From assembly GCF_910592395.1 (NCBI RefSeq), contig NC_088314.1:1366001-1426000 (forward strand): a DNA stretch of 60,000 nucleotides, written 5' to 3'. Position 1 is the stretch's first letter, and each line of letters begins with the position of its first letter. This document shows positions 47,675 through 60,000 of this stretch, piece after piece. This stretch comes from Lineus longissimus (Eukaryota; Nemertea; Pilidiophora; Heteronemertea; Lineidae). Both the position numbers and the translations under genes were made by a program. The notes under the pieces were generated by a model. That model did not search any database and had not been told where the DNA came from. It was given only the letters and a program-made list of their open reading frames with translations.

Positions 47675-47821
47675 CTTTAGAAATAGAAAATGTTAACATG
47701 AAACTGGGAAATTGCTTGAGCAACTATAAAAGCATGTATATAAAGGTTAAGCCGTAACTGAAAACCGGCGCACCACAGAATATACCGTTGTAATGCCGAA
47801 TAAGAAAAACATTGCATCCAC

Positions 47822-47962
47822 CTTTGCCATATTTGCTTGCGATCGACTTCCAATGGGTTTCTGATTGGAATGTGATGATGTTTCCATCGTAATTCTATAA
47901 AGCTGTAGAAATGTAGCCCGCGGTTGATTGAACATGATCAGAAATAGGACTAACCACACCAT
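47822..47962 (-). CDS. Candidate first exon with a signal peptide
   Basis: The minus-strand ATG at 47962 gives MVWLVLFLIMFNQPRA, a good signal peptide with small residues at the likely cleavage site. It continues TFLQLYRITMETSSHSNQ to QANMAK and the donor AAG/GTGGAT, 47 codons, phase 0. Together with 47538-47674 it could make a small single-pass membrane protein, but the phases of the best sites disagree. The open frame also extends upstream of this ATG. Confidence 0.27.
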
Positions 47963-50850
47963 ATTACAACACCATCGTAGGAAAATCAAAATGGGCGATT
48001 CCTCACGTAACGTGAACTGGGATGTCAACTTGTACGATGCTATGTATGAATAGCAAGCAGTAGAGTCGATATTAGTTATTCTCTACCCCTACATTTACCA
48101 CTACCTCATTTTACATTACCATTTGACGCTGTGCAGGTAATCCGTGTTTAATTTCCGGCAGACGCGCTACAACTACGATCGTATTACTGAACGAGTGGTG
48201 TCTATTATAGTCCTGTATTACTCCTGGTCAATGCAATACCTGCCGTCATGAACAGAGGCTAATCGTGGACTATCATCAATGGTGCAGACTGATATACGCA
48301 GTCCAAGTATCCGCAATAGAATAAGTCTGAAGCGGCTGCCTTCTATCTACACAAGGTATAGCGCATGTGCTTATACCCGACCGGGGTTCCACTGTATATC
48401 AAAGGATAAGTATTTTACTAACACTGATTGACAGTTTATCATTCTCATGTGCGTCTAGCAACTAACCACACATAAGTATAGTTAATCTCAACTTGCTACT
48501 TCCTGATGCAAATATATTCCGGCAAATCTAAAACTAAGATCATTCATTACCAGTAGCTTACAATATTAATATCATGCCGCCAGAAAAACATTCAAAAACA
48601 TCATTGCAGTGACTGTGCATTCGTTACATTTTGTAAAAAAAAGATGTACATTTACATGCGAAATCACGTCCCTCACTATCATCATAGATAGTTATTCCAT
48701 CTCGTTATTGCGAATGTGTTTGTCGGTTTATGTTTTGGTAAAGGATGCAGCTTACATTCGGAACATCTCAAAGAACACTGCATAACTGCAACGAAAACTA
48801 ATTAATCTTCACATCATGAAAATACCAAAACTTATACACCATTGGACTAAAAATTATAAAGTTAGACAAACTGCTATCGACTTTTCTGTTTTATGATGAA
48901 TTCCACCAGGCCGTGCATCGTCTTTTGATTATAACTCAAAATTTATGGCGATAAAGTATCAGGGAGAAGTAGAGAGACATGCCTGACTAACCATCTGCCC
49001 GATGATCTAGTATTCTTCCCGACACAAATCATGCCAATAAGGCTGCCATGAAAGAAGAATGCAACGGCAAGTCGGTTTTCCTATTAAGCGAACCATCGAC
49101 CACAAGAGTTGGAAAAAACAAGGCAGTGTTATTTGGATGGTGATCCGAGGAAGCAAAATGCTTTTAGGTAGATTGGAGCAATAAAGGGCTGCATGTGGCA
49201 TGATTGTTGAAGCCGTATCTAGAAAGTTTCCACAATAATGATACACGGATGTCAGTAATGTAATCGGTGCAGAATGTTTTTGTACGGCTTGTGTTTTCAT
49301 ATCATATTATGAAAAACAATAAGTTGTCAACGCCTTCAGAATATTCCAGAATCGCTGATTCGAATAGGATAGACAAGATCGACATGAATAAAAGATGAAC
49401 AATCAGTATACAGCAGGGATATACCGAGACATCTCAAAGGTTTTCGGTCATCAGACAATCCTTTTGCTGAGGAGAAAGCGGCACTGCAAGATTTCGACTG
49501 CAGCGACAACCCGTGAGGCGATTGATACATTCTGATAGGTAAAGCAACCTAACGACTGGGTATCGCTTCAAATACAAGAAAGGAGTATTCGTAATCATCT
49601 CACTTCATCTATTATGCATGGATATTATTCTCTATCACTTCAGAAACTAGCTTACGTCTGTAAAAATCCGTTGGGTTCGAAGATGTCATAAATGATCTTC
49701 ACGTACATGTATATACATATAGCTATAGAAGGCACGAGTAATTAAAAAAGAAAGAAATGCTGCAATCAATACCACTGCCACTAAACGAGAAAACAAGTGT
49801 AATCGAGGGCCCTCCAACAGGTTCCACCATCGTCCTCGTCGCCGATGCATGAATATTTGATTCCGCTCTTGCCGAGGCTAAACAGTCGACTAGATTTAAC
49901 CTCATGCAGGCAAATGGACATCCTCCAATCCACTTTAGTAAGCCGATTGCGTCTCCTTTGAAGTAGCCATAGAGAAGAAGACTCCTACAGAGAGAGGAAG
50001 GGGATGCAGTGAATGACTTGAATCAGCCTGGCCTTCAACTACTATGATTTGACTTCTAATGCTTGAGCTGTTTTAGTAGCAATCTCACATAAAAGTTCAC
50101 CCTTAAAAAAAATTGACGGCCAGAATGGCCGTAGTCCACTTCAGGTAGAATAAGGAATAGCAAATTTAGGTTATTTTTTACTACTACTGTAAACCCGGCC
50201 ACCATCAATCCGCATCAAGTGTATCCTAGATGATAGACCACGCAATCCACACTGAGGATGACCCCTCACTACCCCCTTGCGTCCATCTAATTACTATATC
50301 AAACTAGTGCCAATCAATTCCTCTCATCTGCTTCCCCTTGGGTGTCGTTACGTGAGACAATATCGCGGCTACAGAGAAATCATATTGGATTAATCAGCAC
50401 TTTTGACGTATTCGTCACAAAGCACGTTTTATGTTATGAGGCTACCATCCGGTTTCTCGTCGCCAGTTAAGTCTGATGAAAGAGGTGCAAGATGGGGTCA
50501 GAATAGGAGGGCATACCACCGTGCTGCTCCGTCGCTTCCTTCGTCTTATTTAACGTAAAGAAGAATGAAGTGCGACTGGGCACAAAGGGATCAAACATTT
50601 TTTGAAAAATGCAGGCGAAGAGATACTCGAGAGGTGATTTGTTTACACTTGTACAAGGATTATAACAAGTATCACTGAGCTGATCACAATGCACGAAGAG
50701 TGTGTCGTATCAATTTCAGACGACGACTTAAGTACCACCATCAATACAGGCGGGAAGGTATTAGTTATGAACTGATGCGATGGTGACATGATAGAAAGGT
50801 TATCTACTGGTCGCTCAACCACCAGCACGGTCCGCAAACCCGCACTTACG
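47963..50850. other. Long stretch without a secure gene
   Basis: Minus-strand frames at 49007-49300 and 49336-49530 (the latter starting MYQSPHGLSLQSKSC) are open but unsupported. No repeat or RNA gene recognised. Confidence 0.4.
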
Positions 50851-50894
50851 ACATTAGAAAATGCATGTTCAGTATAACATGCATTTTCTGTGTC
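50851..50894. other. Hairpin: perfect 14-bp stem with 6-nt loop
   Basis: AGAAAATGCATGTT (50856-50869), loop CAGTAT, then the exact inverted copy (50876-50889). One bulge and one G-T pair extend pairing to about 50850/50894. It is too short for a typical microRNA precursor. It could be a small fold-back relic or a recombination product. Confidence 0.7.
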
Positions 50895-52567
50895 AATAAT
50901 TATCAAACATAGGTTTCAACAGAAATTTAACAATGATTGAAGAACCTGGCATGGGAGACAGGGTGTTTTTATATTCTTATTCAATCCACAGCAAAGAGGT
51001 TGTTTCATCCCTTTCTGTATGTTCAACGTGTCTACAATCTGTCTGATGGGGTCAATCATTCCCACCTGTTATAAAGACGACACAACGAAGTCATACACTC
51101 CTCTCTACCACTAACACACACCAGTCCAATTCATGATGCAGATCACGATTAGTTGATGATAAAGGTCATTGATTGGCAAGAACAAATGAACCGACAGAAG
51201 GAGTAATGGCTTTCAGATTCAGGCCGCCTTCGTTGTCTTGTACCAATTACTGATAACACAACGACTATCCATTTCAAAAGCAACTTGTGCCTCAGATTCC
51301 AAGGCTTACTTAATACAGCAAGGAAGTCTAGGACAATCTTCCAGCTGCTGTGGCCCTGAAAAATCTAAATTCAGGTAGAACCCTCTATCCCTAATTTTTT
51401 CCTCGGAGCTTCTGTTAATTAGCTTAAGGTTACATCTGTTTCGAACGGCTTTTCATTGCTTCACCATCAAATCAATGTTTGGTATATGTTTTGAGCAATT
51501 CCTTTCATTGGACCACCCAACAGAAGTAAAGGACAACAATGAAACCTAGGAGTATGCTGAGGTCAGTCATGCCAAACTGTAATACTAAGCAGCTGCTACC
51601 TTCACCCTGCTCTCAAAGGGGCAACCTCCAGAGCTCAGCAATACAACGATTGACCAATACTATATCTAAACATACAGTGAATGAGGTTGTTAGTGTCACT
51701 CAAACAAATTAACCAAAATATAAGGTCAATAACTCATGAGTGCACTCAGGCTTCCAGCTGTACTCGAAGATGATGGAGCTGCTGTGTTGTAAAAGGCAAC
51801 GACCTAACTGAAGCGAGGAAATACGCCAAGATAATCACCCTTTGTCAGAAACATCCTTTTTAAGAGACAGCCTTAATTATGTTAACGATACGATGGCATG
51901 TGATTAACATCAAAGCAACAGTGGGCATCCAGAACATGAAAGCGATGTTCCAGGAGAAGTGGGCAGTGACGAGATTAGAATATATGAGCCAAGTCAACAA
52001 GCCCTTTTCAACGATGTACACAGGATAATTGAGAAGGCCATCACAATCATAACATTAGCGATTAAAATAAGCATGTTTCTGAATGTATCGTTAATATTCG
52101 ACTCAAACCAAAGACATTGCTGCATACATAGGAAGCTTCTTCAGTTGTTTTACCAGTACTAGCCTTTAAAAGATGCTCAACCAAGAATAAAGCAATTCAT
52201 GCAACTGAAGATGTGTGATGGAGGGTTGCTAGGTCATGGAGGCTCTTTTGTCAATTTCGGCAAAGACAGTTCTTTCATTCTATGTCATTCAAGTTTGAAT
52301 AAAAAGTGCTATTCATTTAGAATATCTGCACATTTGTAGCAACAGTGTATTATATCTATCATAACGTTTCGTTTTTATAGCATGGAGTAGGACGTATTCT
52401 TGTTTCTGTCATTGGCTGTGATGTTGGATGTAATGCCACCAGTGAATGGAACCCCAGGCACACACGCCATAGCCCATTCTAGCACTAAGTAGATGCAGAT
52501 CCAGATATTGGTCATTCTCAAGCTAGGATATTGGCTTTGTTAGAAAACTAGTTTAGCTGATACTTAC
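50895..52567. other. No secure gene
   Basis: AT-rich sequence with only short frames. Confidence 0.45.
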
Positions 52568-52670
52568 CTAGTCGTAGGGTGGCGAATACGTAAATATGGC
52601 ATCAACAATTTATATGGACAGTTTGACAGGTAGTTAGTAATATGAACGTCATTTAAGTCGCTTATCCTGG
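52568..52670 (-). CDS. Candidate 103-nt exon with a consensus donor
   Basis: The minus-strand donor CTAG/GTAAGTATC is close to ideal and the acceptor is AATAATTGATGAGCAG. Between them, 33 codons are open: RISDLNDVHITNYLSNC, then PYKLLMPYLRIRHPTT. Incoming and outgoing phases are both 2. It lies just upstream of, and opposite to, the dehydrogenase relic. Family unknown. Confidence 0.33.
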
Positions 52671-52863
52671 CTGCTCATCAATTATTAAGGGGGAGTAATG
52701 ATATTGGCTTTGTCGCTCATAGCTGGAACACGATCGATTGCGACAGGAGATGAGGCCGCTACCCGTCTGATAGATTATTTTATAGGTACTCGCACTACTT
52801 CTGAACTAAGCTATTGATGAATTTTAATTTCGGTACAACTCAAGAATCTTTAACTACACTTGA

Positions 52864-53232
52864 CATTGGTTTGTATTAGTTTGGACACTGCTGAAGTATA
52901 CAAGAAATGTCCTTGTAACTGGTGCGAATGCGGGCATGCAAGGGACGACATCACAGTTCAGTGAGGCCCACCGACTGGCACGAACCAACGAAATGAGTTG
53001 GAGACTTTGTCAAAACCCTGAGAAATGCAGTCTTCCCAAAAGGCATCCATGTTCAGCTGAGGATCTCGACATCAAAAGGGAGGATAGAATCCCTGCCATT
53101 TCCATTATAACCAGTTTCAATTGTTTACTGTCAACAAAGGTTGATAGAAAGCCTTTTTTGAGAGACCGAGACATCCTTCGTCTCAAAGGGAATTGGAATT
53201 CGACTCCTGTCACTTTTTCAAAGAAGTCGTAG
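52864..53232 (+). pseudogene. Short-chain dehydrogenase/reductase N-terminal remnant
   Basis: The frame reads KYTRNVLVTGANAG, matching the first beta strand and the TGxxxGxG cofactor loop of short-chain dehydrogenases. The next residues are MQG where an active enzyme would have an aliphatic residue and Gly, so the loop is damaged. The following LARTNEMSWRLCQNPEKC lines up with the usual helix, second strand and Cys-Arg-Asn-x-x-Lys segment of retinol-dehydrogenase-like members, with roughly five extra residues in between. Beyond about residue 60 I see no similarity, and no NNAG or YxxxK motif follows nearby. NAD(P)-linked oxidation of small alcohols or retinoids is the family role. This copy looks like a decayed fragment; a diverged first exon is the alternative. 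Confidence 0.5.
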
Positions 53233-55475
53233 TCAGTAACACAAAGGGCGACATTGAAACTTCGAACAACATCAATGACATCGAATTAATAAGTAGGCGT
53301 ATTAGCCACTTTGATGTTCAAATCATTTAAATTTAATTCCCTTATTTCAGGGACAAAAGGGATGGCCTTAAGCTGAAAACTGAAATTCAACTTGCTTAAT
53401 TTGCACCTCCTGTCAACGTGACTCTATAAACTGTTGAATTCCTTTAATGAATTTTATTGGTAAGCCTATAGGTTAAAAGAACTCCTTCGACATCCTGCAA
53501 TTCACTTTAAAATAATATGCTTCTTTGCTTCCTCCCAACATTAGTAGGACATGGACCTATCTCATTTACAGCTGAAGGGCAGTTGTTCACACTCTCTGCC
53601 TAACCCATTATTAAAAACACTTCAGAAGCAAACCGAGCAAAAAGTATCAAACGTACGAATTCGATTTTCGAAGTAGCTTTACACTTTAGGCAGTGATCCC
53701 AGTGAATGCAACATGTGCCTGGTGGAACAAGCCTCGGATCATCAGAGCCTGGAATATCCATTTTTATGTAGTATTTGACACGATTCGGAAAACAATACAT
53801 GTACACGCACCACGTGGATACAACTAAAACAAATTGACATTCCAGGGAAAACTTTAGGTATCAAGCAAATTGTATTGACTTATATGATTATTTTAGTGAA
53901 CGGATATATTTGCTGAATCATATTTAACCCCAAAACTCATTTTCGAATGGCTGATGCACTCAAGAAACGCTCTGTGTCACCATAAGCCCAAGCCTTATCA
54001 CAAAATCGTTCCGCTCAGCACATTTTGGTTAATAGGCAAATATCTGTTGCTCTAACTCATCTAAACAGTTCAACATAATCAACAAACTCGATTGGTGGAC
54101 ATGGCTGGACTGATTTAAAGGAATATATCGTTTTTGTAGGATTTAGTGGGAGGGACATTTTCAGCCAATTTGAAACTGTGTGAGTGAGCCCAGAGAGAAG
54201 GCCAGGGGCACACGTTTCACATTGCATCTCGCTATCGCTCAACAAAACAGCTTCACATATTTTTTGTTCAACTGTAAACGAAACGTGGGTTGCTAGCATA
54301 TACACGCTACAAATTCATTCGATTGCTGCTGCGTATATCGATCATATTTTTCTCATAAATTATGTTGAGGACATATTTTTGCTTTGGAAATAATACTTTG
54401 AGGTGTGTCTCTCTGATCCAAACAGTCGAACGAAGATTTAATTGCCGTGAGCGTAAAAGTTTACCAAAGTCTGCATTTTAAAATGAGAGGCTACTAATCT
54501 ATTATTCCAGGGATTTGAAAAATTTTTGTCCATTGTATCTATGGGATTCTATCGAATATTTTGCCTGCCCTGGAAAATGCTGTTGTTAACAACCATATCA
54601 ATAGTTTTATCTGAAAGAACGTCCAAAGTTTCTACCAGCATCGTGATTAGAGTGATGGTATGCGAAAAATCAAATACTGATAACTACAACAAATAACTTT
54701 ACAACATTTAAAGCTAACTGTAATTGAATGGGAAGCAAGAACCATCATTGGCAAATAGCAAAGGGCAATTGCTGGTCTTAGTGAAATATAGCGATCGCAG
54801 ACATAGCCGCTGACTGTCATAACCGCTGTTAGGTGCAAGCATTCCGACATACGGATCAAGAACAATGATATGAATAGATATCAATGATTTCATAACCACA
54901 CGTCACTTGCAATAAGAGGATATCTGACCTATTGACCAGTCTGGTATATTTGTTTATCAGTAACCTGCCATCGTTTTTCTAAATGCTCAATAGTTACACC
55001 TACCGGTTGAGATCACAAGGGTTTATGCTTCCAGATGGAGTGTATTCCTGTGATTTATCCACTCATCACTCATCACTCATCAAAGTGTTGCTTAGCCTTC
55101 TTAGTAGAGTAAAACTAGTCCTCAGGGTAATTCGAGTCCACTATGAGAACAAACTGCTTGGAACGCTGTGAGTTTTCGTCAACATAAGTTCTAACGAAAA
55201 ATATTTATATTAGCAATCCTTAAATCTGAAAATAGCAGCCATCCTAGAATATCAAAAACTATTTCCTATTATATCTTAACGTGATATGAATGCAACTGTT
55301 TGGAAAACTTCAACTACCATAGTCATTGAAATAGATTGCCAAGACAAAAGTTGCAATATTTGCCCAGAATACGCCAGCAACAACATTTAGTAGAAATGAG
55401 TGACACATTATCATTCAGTGAGTCGTGAAGTCAAGCTTAAAGAAAGCATTAGCCACGTAACAATTAAAGAAATGT
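53233..55475. other. Stretch without a secure gene
   Basis: The rest of a dehydrogenase was looked for and not found. A minus-strand frame at 54647-54865 contains CDRYISLRP, superficially like a GPCR DRY motif, but the spacing is wrong. It holds the ACTCATC tandem. Confidence 0.35.
55061..55081 (+). repeat. Three ACTCATC tandem units
   Basis: Three exact 7-bp copies in a row. Confidence 0.95.
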
Positions 55476-55775
55476 CTATCCATTCACACTGCACGTAATG
55501 AAACAATCCGTCGACCAAGTCCCATTGGAACTTTCAAAGTCGATGTAACAGACGTTCCAATCTACGCCAAGCAATTCTCCTGCAGATGCTTCTATCGATG
55601 AGTATATCGTTCTGCCAGCTGCACGCTTGGTTACCGCGGCTCTACTGCCAGGCTCGCGCTGATTGGGTGGGTCTATTCTCGCGGGGCCTTGCGTGACCTC
55701 GTGCTTCAGGTTCATCACAAACGTTTTATCTTTGAAGATCAGTTCCTTCTTGCAAACTTGAACGATGACACACAT
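55476..55775 (-). CDS. CpG-rich open frame, possibly extracellular
   Basis: A 99-codon minus-strand frame from ATG at 55775. Its middle is clearly richer in GC and CpG than its surroundings. It reads KELIFKDKTFVMNLKHEVTQ, PARIDPPNQREPGSRAA, then SSIEASAGELLGVDWNVC and FESSNGTWSTDCF. The last part resembles the Cys and WSTDGC pattern of a GPS/GAIN proteolysis site in adhesion receptors, but the glycine is missing and the CxxW is incomplete. It may be an exon with an acceptor near CGTTCAAG. The compositional contrast supports real coding origin. Confidence 0.35.
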   Translation of the reverse strand: MCVIVQVCKKELIFKDKTFVMNLKHEVTQGPARIDPPNQREPGSRAAVTKRAAGRTIYSSIEASAGELLGVDWNVCYIDFESSNGTWSTDCFITCSVNG

Positions 55776-58700
55776 TTACCATAAACGAGGACATGAATGT
55801 CAAAGTTGCAATGTTTTGAAACGGGATTTTATATAAGAGTCAATTACCAAGGTACGCAAGCACTAAAGTAGCGATTACAAATCCGTAGGAGGGGTAATAT
55901 ATCTTGTGAGAGTGAGGCTAATTGATACACGTGCACGGAATATAGCTTCAGATACCTATTCATGCGTGTTTGGATTGCAAACGTCTCATTACTGATCGAA
56001 TAGACTCTACTATGATTTCATCATCTAAGATTTACTACATCAGCCTAGATTTTGGTAGCAGGTACAGCTCCAGCTCCGCGTAGAAAAGTCAATCAGAAAA
56101 AAGTGGGAAAACAAATTAAGCTTATACATGTTTGAATATATTAATGCGTAACAACTGAGTATACAGCTGTGTCAAAGGTAGCGGGATGGTGTATTGAAAA
56201 ATCTTCCTGCAGATTTCTAACAAGACACGTCTTGCAAGCAAGCTAAGTGTTAGATGCGCCAACCGAGCTCCGTAAGAAGATTTGACTGATAAGACATAAA
56301 GAGTTTCAAATACACTTATGATATCACAATAATTTAATCATTAAGAGATAACTGCAGTTGACATCAGCGAATCAGTTATTGTAACATCGAAAAAAATCAA
56401 CAGGTTTGTATCCAAGTTCCAGTCAGCGCCGATCTGTAAAGATCATGGCCAAGAATTGAGGAACTTGCAATTAAGCATAAGCTAAGCTCCCTAGCCTTAT
56501 CATGGGTCCAGATCGTCGAAAGGAGTGGTTTTCCATAAGAGACAGAGGCTAAAATGTGGCCTTAACACCAAGATTGCGGCCGCCCGTCGACCTTTCATCC
56601 CTGAGGGTATATAACAGGATATTTTCCAATCTCCTCCAACATATAAATAGATCAATAGCTATTGACCTGCGGAAGAACAAAGGCGGCGAAGATTATTAAC
56701 TGGGTGTCTCTAGCCTTATCGGCGAACGCATAGTGACAAGGATTCGCCCAGTCAATTTGATATAGCTGAGCCTATCTATCACTGACTGGTGGGGGAAAAG
56801 GCATAGTAAGAATAGCGGACTATAGTTCATCCGATCAAGACCATAATCAAGATATGTGCAATGTCGCAAGAACGGGATCTGTAGAGGATGGTCCCAGCAA
56901 TCAAAAAGTACATCATAAGATATCAATCAAAAGCCTCGGAAACATGCCATAATTTGCTTACAGAGCTAATTTATCGTTCCAGGGAAACAAAACAGACTTT
57001 CACAGTTCAATATATGGTCACGATTCACTTCTATCATGCCGCCTTGCTGCTAAAGTACAGTATACCGTCGTCACAGGCGATATGAAAACTGTTTTCGGGA
57101 AAATCAACACCAACCGCCCAGGAGATGATTACTTTGATAGTCTATAGCGGAAACGAGTTGTTGGACTCTTCCTGAAAGAGCATTTGGGAAAACTACCGCG
57201 TTATTTAAACTGTCAGTGAGTGCTGACTAAACAGTTCCCGGGAAAGTGTCCGTTTGATAATGAAAAAAAAAACGTGCTAGACGCAATTAGGAAGAGTTCC
57301 TAGAAACTGGTTCAAATCTAAGATTACTAATGGCTCACAAAATGTCAAGATTTGTAAAGGTTGTCTGAACCTTTGAGGTAATCTTTTTATAATTTCGCTG
57401 GGTGCTCTTCAGCTTACTTACATTAGGACGAATAGCTTGGTAAAAGCTAACTTGCTGTCTGTGAACGGCAAACACTGGTCATATCTTTGAAAAAATAGCC
57501 TCAGAGATACCCAAACAAAGAGAGATGACAGAAAAAGCATCACCATCTCACAATCTTACAATCTTATCTACCCTAAACCGTATCTCCACCAATTGACCTC
57601 CCAGTCTCTTAATTATATTTGTTTCTTCTGTCTCCACGACTAAGCACAATATGAGTCTAAAAGGAATGATGGTCACTGACAGAGCCATGACCAGGCAGTG
57701 TCGATGACCCACCCAGAAGCTTCAGAGGGTAATATACGTAGACGCATCAAGCTGTTTCTCTAACTATCCCTCACCGAGCGAGGTGTGGTGCGATTAACGT
57801 AAGCCAAGACCATCGGTTATGAAAAGATCTCCGATTTTGCTTGCAAATCTATCCGTAGTTCTTTAGCTTTAGGCGCAGTCAAGCTATTTTGCTTTGCTTC
57901 CCAATGGCGTGAGCTGTCATTCAGAAAAAGGAAACCACACACTGCCACCTTAACAAGGCATTGTTATTTGCACACCAGGGCCAATTTGTTAAAAACATGT
58001 TCAGTACCGAACTTGGAATAATACTGAACTTGGCCTTATCTTCTTCAGGTAGACTTGACACAAAGCTAAGAAAACGTTAAGATAGTAAATAACTCATTTG
58101 TAAGAAGAATGAGAACTGACCACCGGGCCAGAAACCATGCTCTCCATCAGCTGAAGAGAAATCTGCTCGAGATGCGGTCATCTCGCACAAGTTCGTCTTA
58201 TTTTAGGCCCCTTTTATCATTTAAGGGTAAGTCTTGGTTATTTGAAAGTAGGAATTGGTTTATGGCTTCCGCAATTCATGAAAGTGACATTCGCGAGTGA
58301 ATAATAAGTTATTTTATTCGTTGTAGATGCGCTACCTTTCACTGAAAACCCCATTGAAAAAGCATTGAAAACGAAAGGGATAAACACAAAATGCACTTAA
58401 ATTGTTAAAAAGGTCACGGTTAGTTTCTATAGCAACTGAAAGCAAAGAGACGACCTGCCACGTATTTGTGCAACTTTAATTGTTTAAACAGCTGAATAGC
58501 CTAACACAACAGTGTATCATTCGTTGTCAAACATGACACCGGCGTCTAGTGAATTCGATATCAAGTTAAAACTTCTCTCATCCACCTAGCTACCATAACG
58601 TGTTTTTTTTAGTTTAGGAGGCAACTCATCCATTAAAAACAGTTGCTAGGTTGTTAGATGACTTGAACACTGTTTGAGCTGGTGATGCCATATTTGTTCA

Positions 58701-60000
58701 TGACAATTTCAGCAGCAAAACCATTAATGCGTTCTTGTCAGACTTAGCCAGACAAACCCCGCTTCCGGGTAGGTTTACTTCGGAGAAGAGGCTAATATTT
58801 ATAATGTGTTGGCCTCACTGAACTAAGAAGGAAGTCCGTGAAGGACTCATCGGTAAAAACAAGACTCTGAATCGATTGCATCTGCGAATATGTAAATTTG
58901 CTTGAATATTAGAGCACTCATGATCAAGGTCGAGAACAGTTTGGCAAATTGGGAAAGGGTGCATGTAAACATAAATAAGGGTTATAAGAAAACTTGAGAT
59001 GCAAAAGCCAAATAAGGTGAACCAACATATTATTGCATGATTATAGCATGATTAATTTGCACCAAAATATAGTGAAATGATATACTTTACATTCAGTTTT
59101 ATCATTTTTGATCGGAGTCATTCCTACCTACTGTCTTCATGCATTACCTCACATTATGACCAATCTGCACACTAGAACTCCCTCATACCATTTATTAAAT
59201 CAACAAGATAACTAGTGATGTCAGTCCAGACGCCAATATTTGTGAAGGGAGAGCGAAACGCTGCAAAACAACAGGCATTTGGTTTGCTCAGCGTACACCT
59301 GGCTTCGAACTGCAAATACGTTTAATATGATATTTTCCCAGAGAAGATGTTTTGATAAAGTTAGTTTGATAATAAATATAGTCGATGCATGCGATGAACT
59401 TGTGTGATCAGTGCTCGGCGGGAGGAGCCGTGCCTGGATGAATATGCCGATAAAAACTTAATGTTTCACTAGATGTCACTTTTTTTCGATGACTTGTAGC
59501 CCGCCTACATAGTGTCGACGTGCGTATGGCGAGATGCGTGTTCCCCTCGGAATCAATCTCCTCATTGACCCAAACCAGGCAAACAAGAATGATATTTTTT
59601 CTCTATGTTCTCATATTGAGAAGTAATGGTCTGCATGGAAACACTGTGATAATATGTGAAATTTTTTAAAAAGCGTCACCGGTTTCCAACATTTTCAACA
59701 AAACAGACTTATTATCTGAATACTCGAGCGTCTTATTGAACCAAGGCACCAATCCTGGACCCTTGCCGTTAAAAGGGTATCAAAGCATCTAACTTTAATT
59801 GGTTTGGATGTGTTGAATTAGGAATCAATATATCTATTTGGTTTGAATCTGTGATCCGATCAGTCATTCAAGCGTTCATCCCCATATCATACGGAAGAAA
59901 GACATTGGAGCGAATCGACTATTGCCTGCTAAATCAAATTCCGTTCGTAGTCCTTTTATGTCTTCGTTGACACCAAGGAGTTTTTAACTGTAAATCCACA
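55776..60000. other. Long stretch without a secure gene
   Basis: Short frames only (56696-56926 minus, 56888-57085 plus, 58109-58300 plus), none with splice support. No repeat or RNA gene recognised. Confidence 0.45.

Noticed and set aside
49672-49690. tRNA B-box-like GGGTTCGAA
   Set aside because: Flanks do not pair and no cloverleaf can be drawn.
52558-52590. U1 snRNA-like 5' end (ATACTTACCT)
   Set aside because: The match ends after ten bases. It is better explained as the reverse complement of a consensus splice donor.
54647-54865. Possible GPCR transmembrane 3 with DRY motif (CDRYISLRP, minus strand)
   Set aside because: The distance from the preceding cysteine is too short, no Trp-containing helix 4 follows, and another frame in the same place looks equally protein-like.
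57308-57325. tRNA B-box-like GGTTCAAATCT
   Set aside because: No T-arm pairing, no A-box upstream at the right distance, no acceptor stem.
1-60000. CRISPR array, operon, prophage or retroelement polymerase
   Set aside because: No regularly spaced repeats, no reverse-transcriptase or integrase motifs, no tightly packed long frames; the window is eukaryotic in character.

Overview
This window reads as animal nuclear DNA. It is AT-rich (about 60% by eye). No open frame is longer than about 150 codons. I see no rRNA, tRNA, CRISPR array or operon-like packing on either strand. What it does contain is short open segments bounded by spliceosome-type acceptor and donor signals, two families of fold-back (MITE-like) repeats, a trinucleotide microsatellite and decayed tandem duplications. 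A marine-invertebrate-like genome would fit, but the species cannot be told from the sequence.

The repeats are the firmest part. A 120-bp fold-back element occurs twice in opposite orientations (34679-34798 and 47074-47193), with about nine differences and no indels. A second, palindromic 98-bp element lies at 34383-34480, with relatives near 14.1 kb and probably 40.5 kb. There is a 162-bp tandem duplication at 41874-42161, a weaker 85-bp repeat at 40525-40650, a 25-bp tandem at 11653-11702 and an (ACT)n tract at 6038-6108.

Coding content is sparse and provisional. The only protein family I recognise is a decayed short-chain dehydrogenase/reductase at 52864-53232 (NVLVTGANAG, then NPEKC). 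The most coherent gene models are multi-exon readings whose splice phases agree: 5514-6115 (+, with a 24-threonine run), 6493-7160 (+, about 132 codons), 27452-27793 (+, 69 codons) and 30221-30590 (-, three exons). Further candidate exons include 13321-13389 (+), 38993-39123 (+, one membrane helix), 39311-39549 (-), 43572-43725 (-), 52568-52670 (-) and 55476-55775 (-). In AT-rich DNA of this length, many open frames and splice-like sites arise by chance, so most coding calls carry confidence of 0.4 or less.

Layout: 0-4.6 kb has little; 4.6-8.8 kb holds a plus-strand cluster of candidate first exons, two sharing an identical 18-mer over the ATG; 8.8-27 kb is mostly featureless with isolated candidate exons; 27-30.6 kb is the second concentration of gene-like signal; 34.3-34.8 kb is a repeat nest; 39-40 kb holds facing candidate exons; 40.5-42.2 kb holds decayed tandem repeats; 43.5-48 kb has minus-strand candidates including membrane or secreted segments plus a fold-back copy; 52.5-55.8 kb has the dehydrogenase relic and two minus-strand candidates. 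I found no clearly new biological system. The fold-back families and the poly-threonine model are the parts most worth checking.
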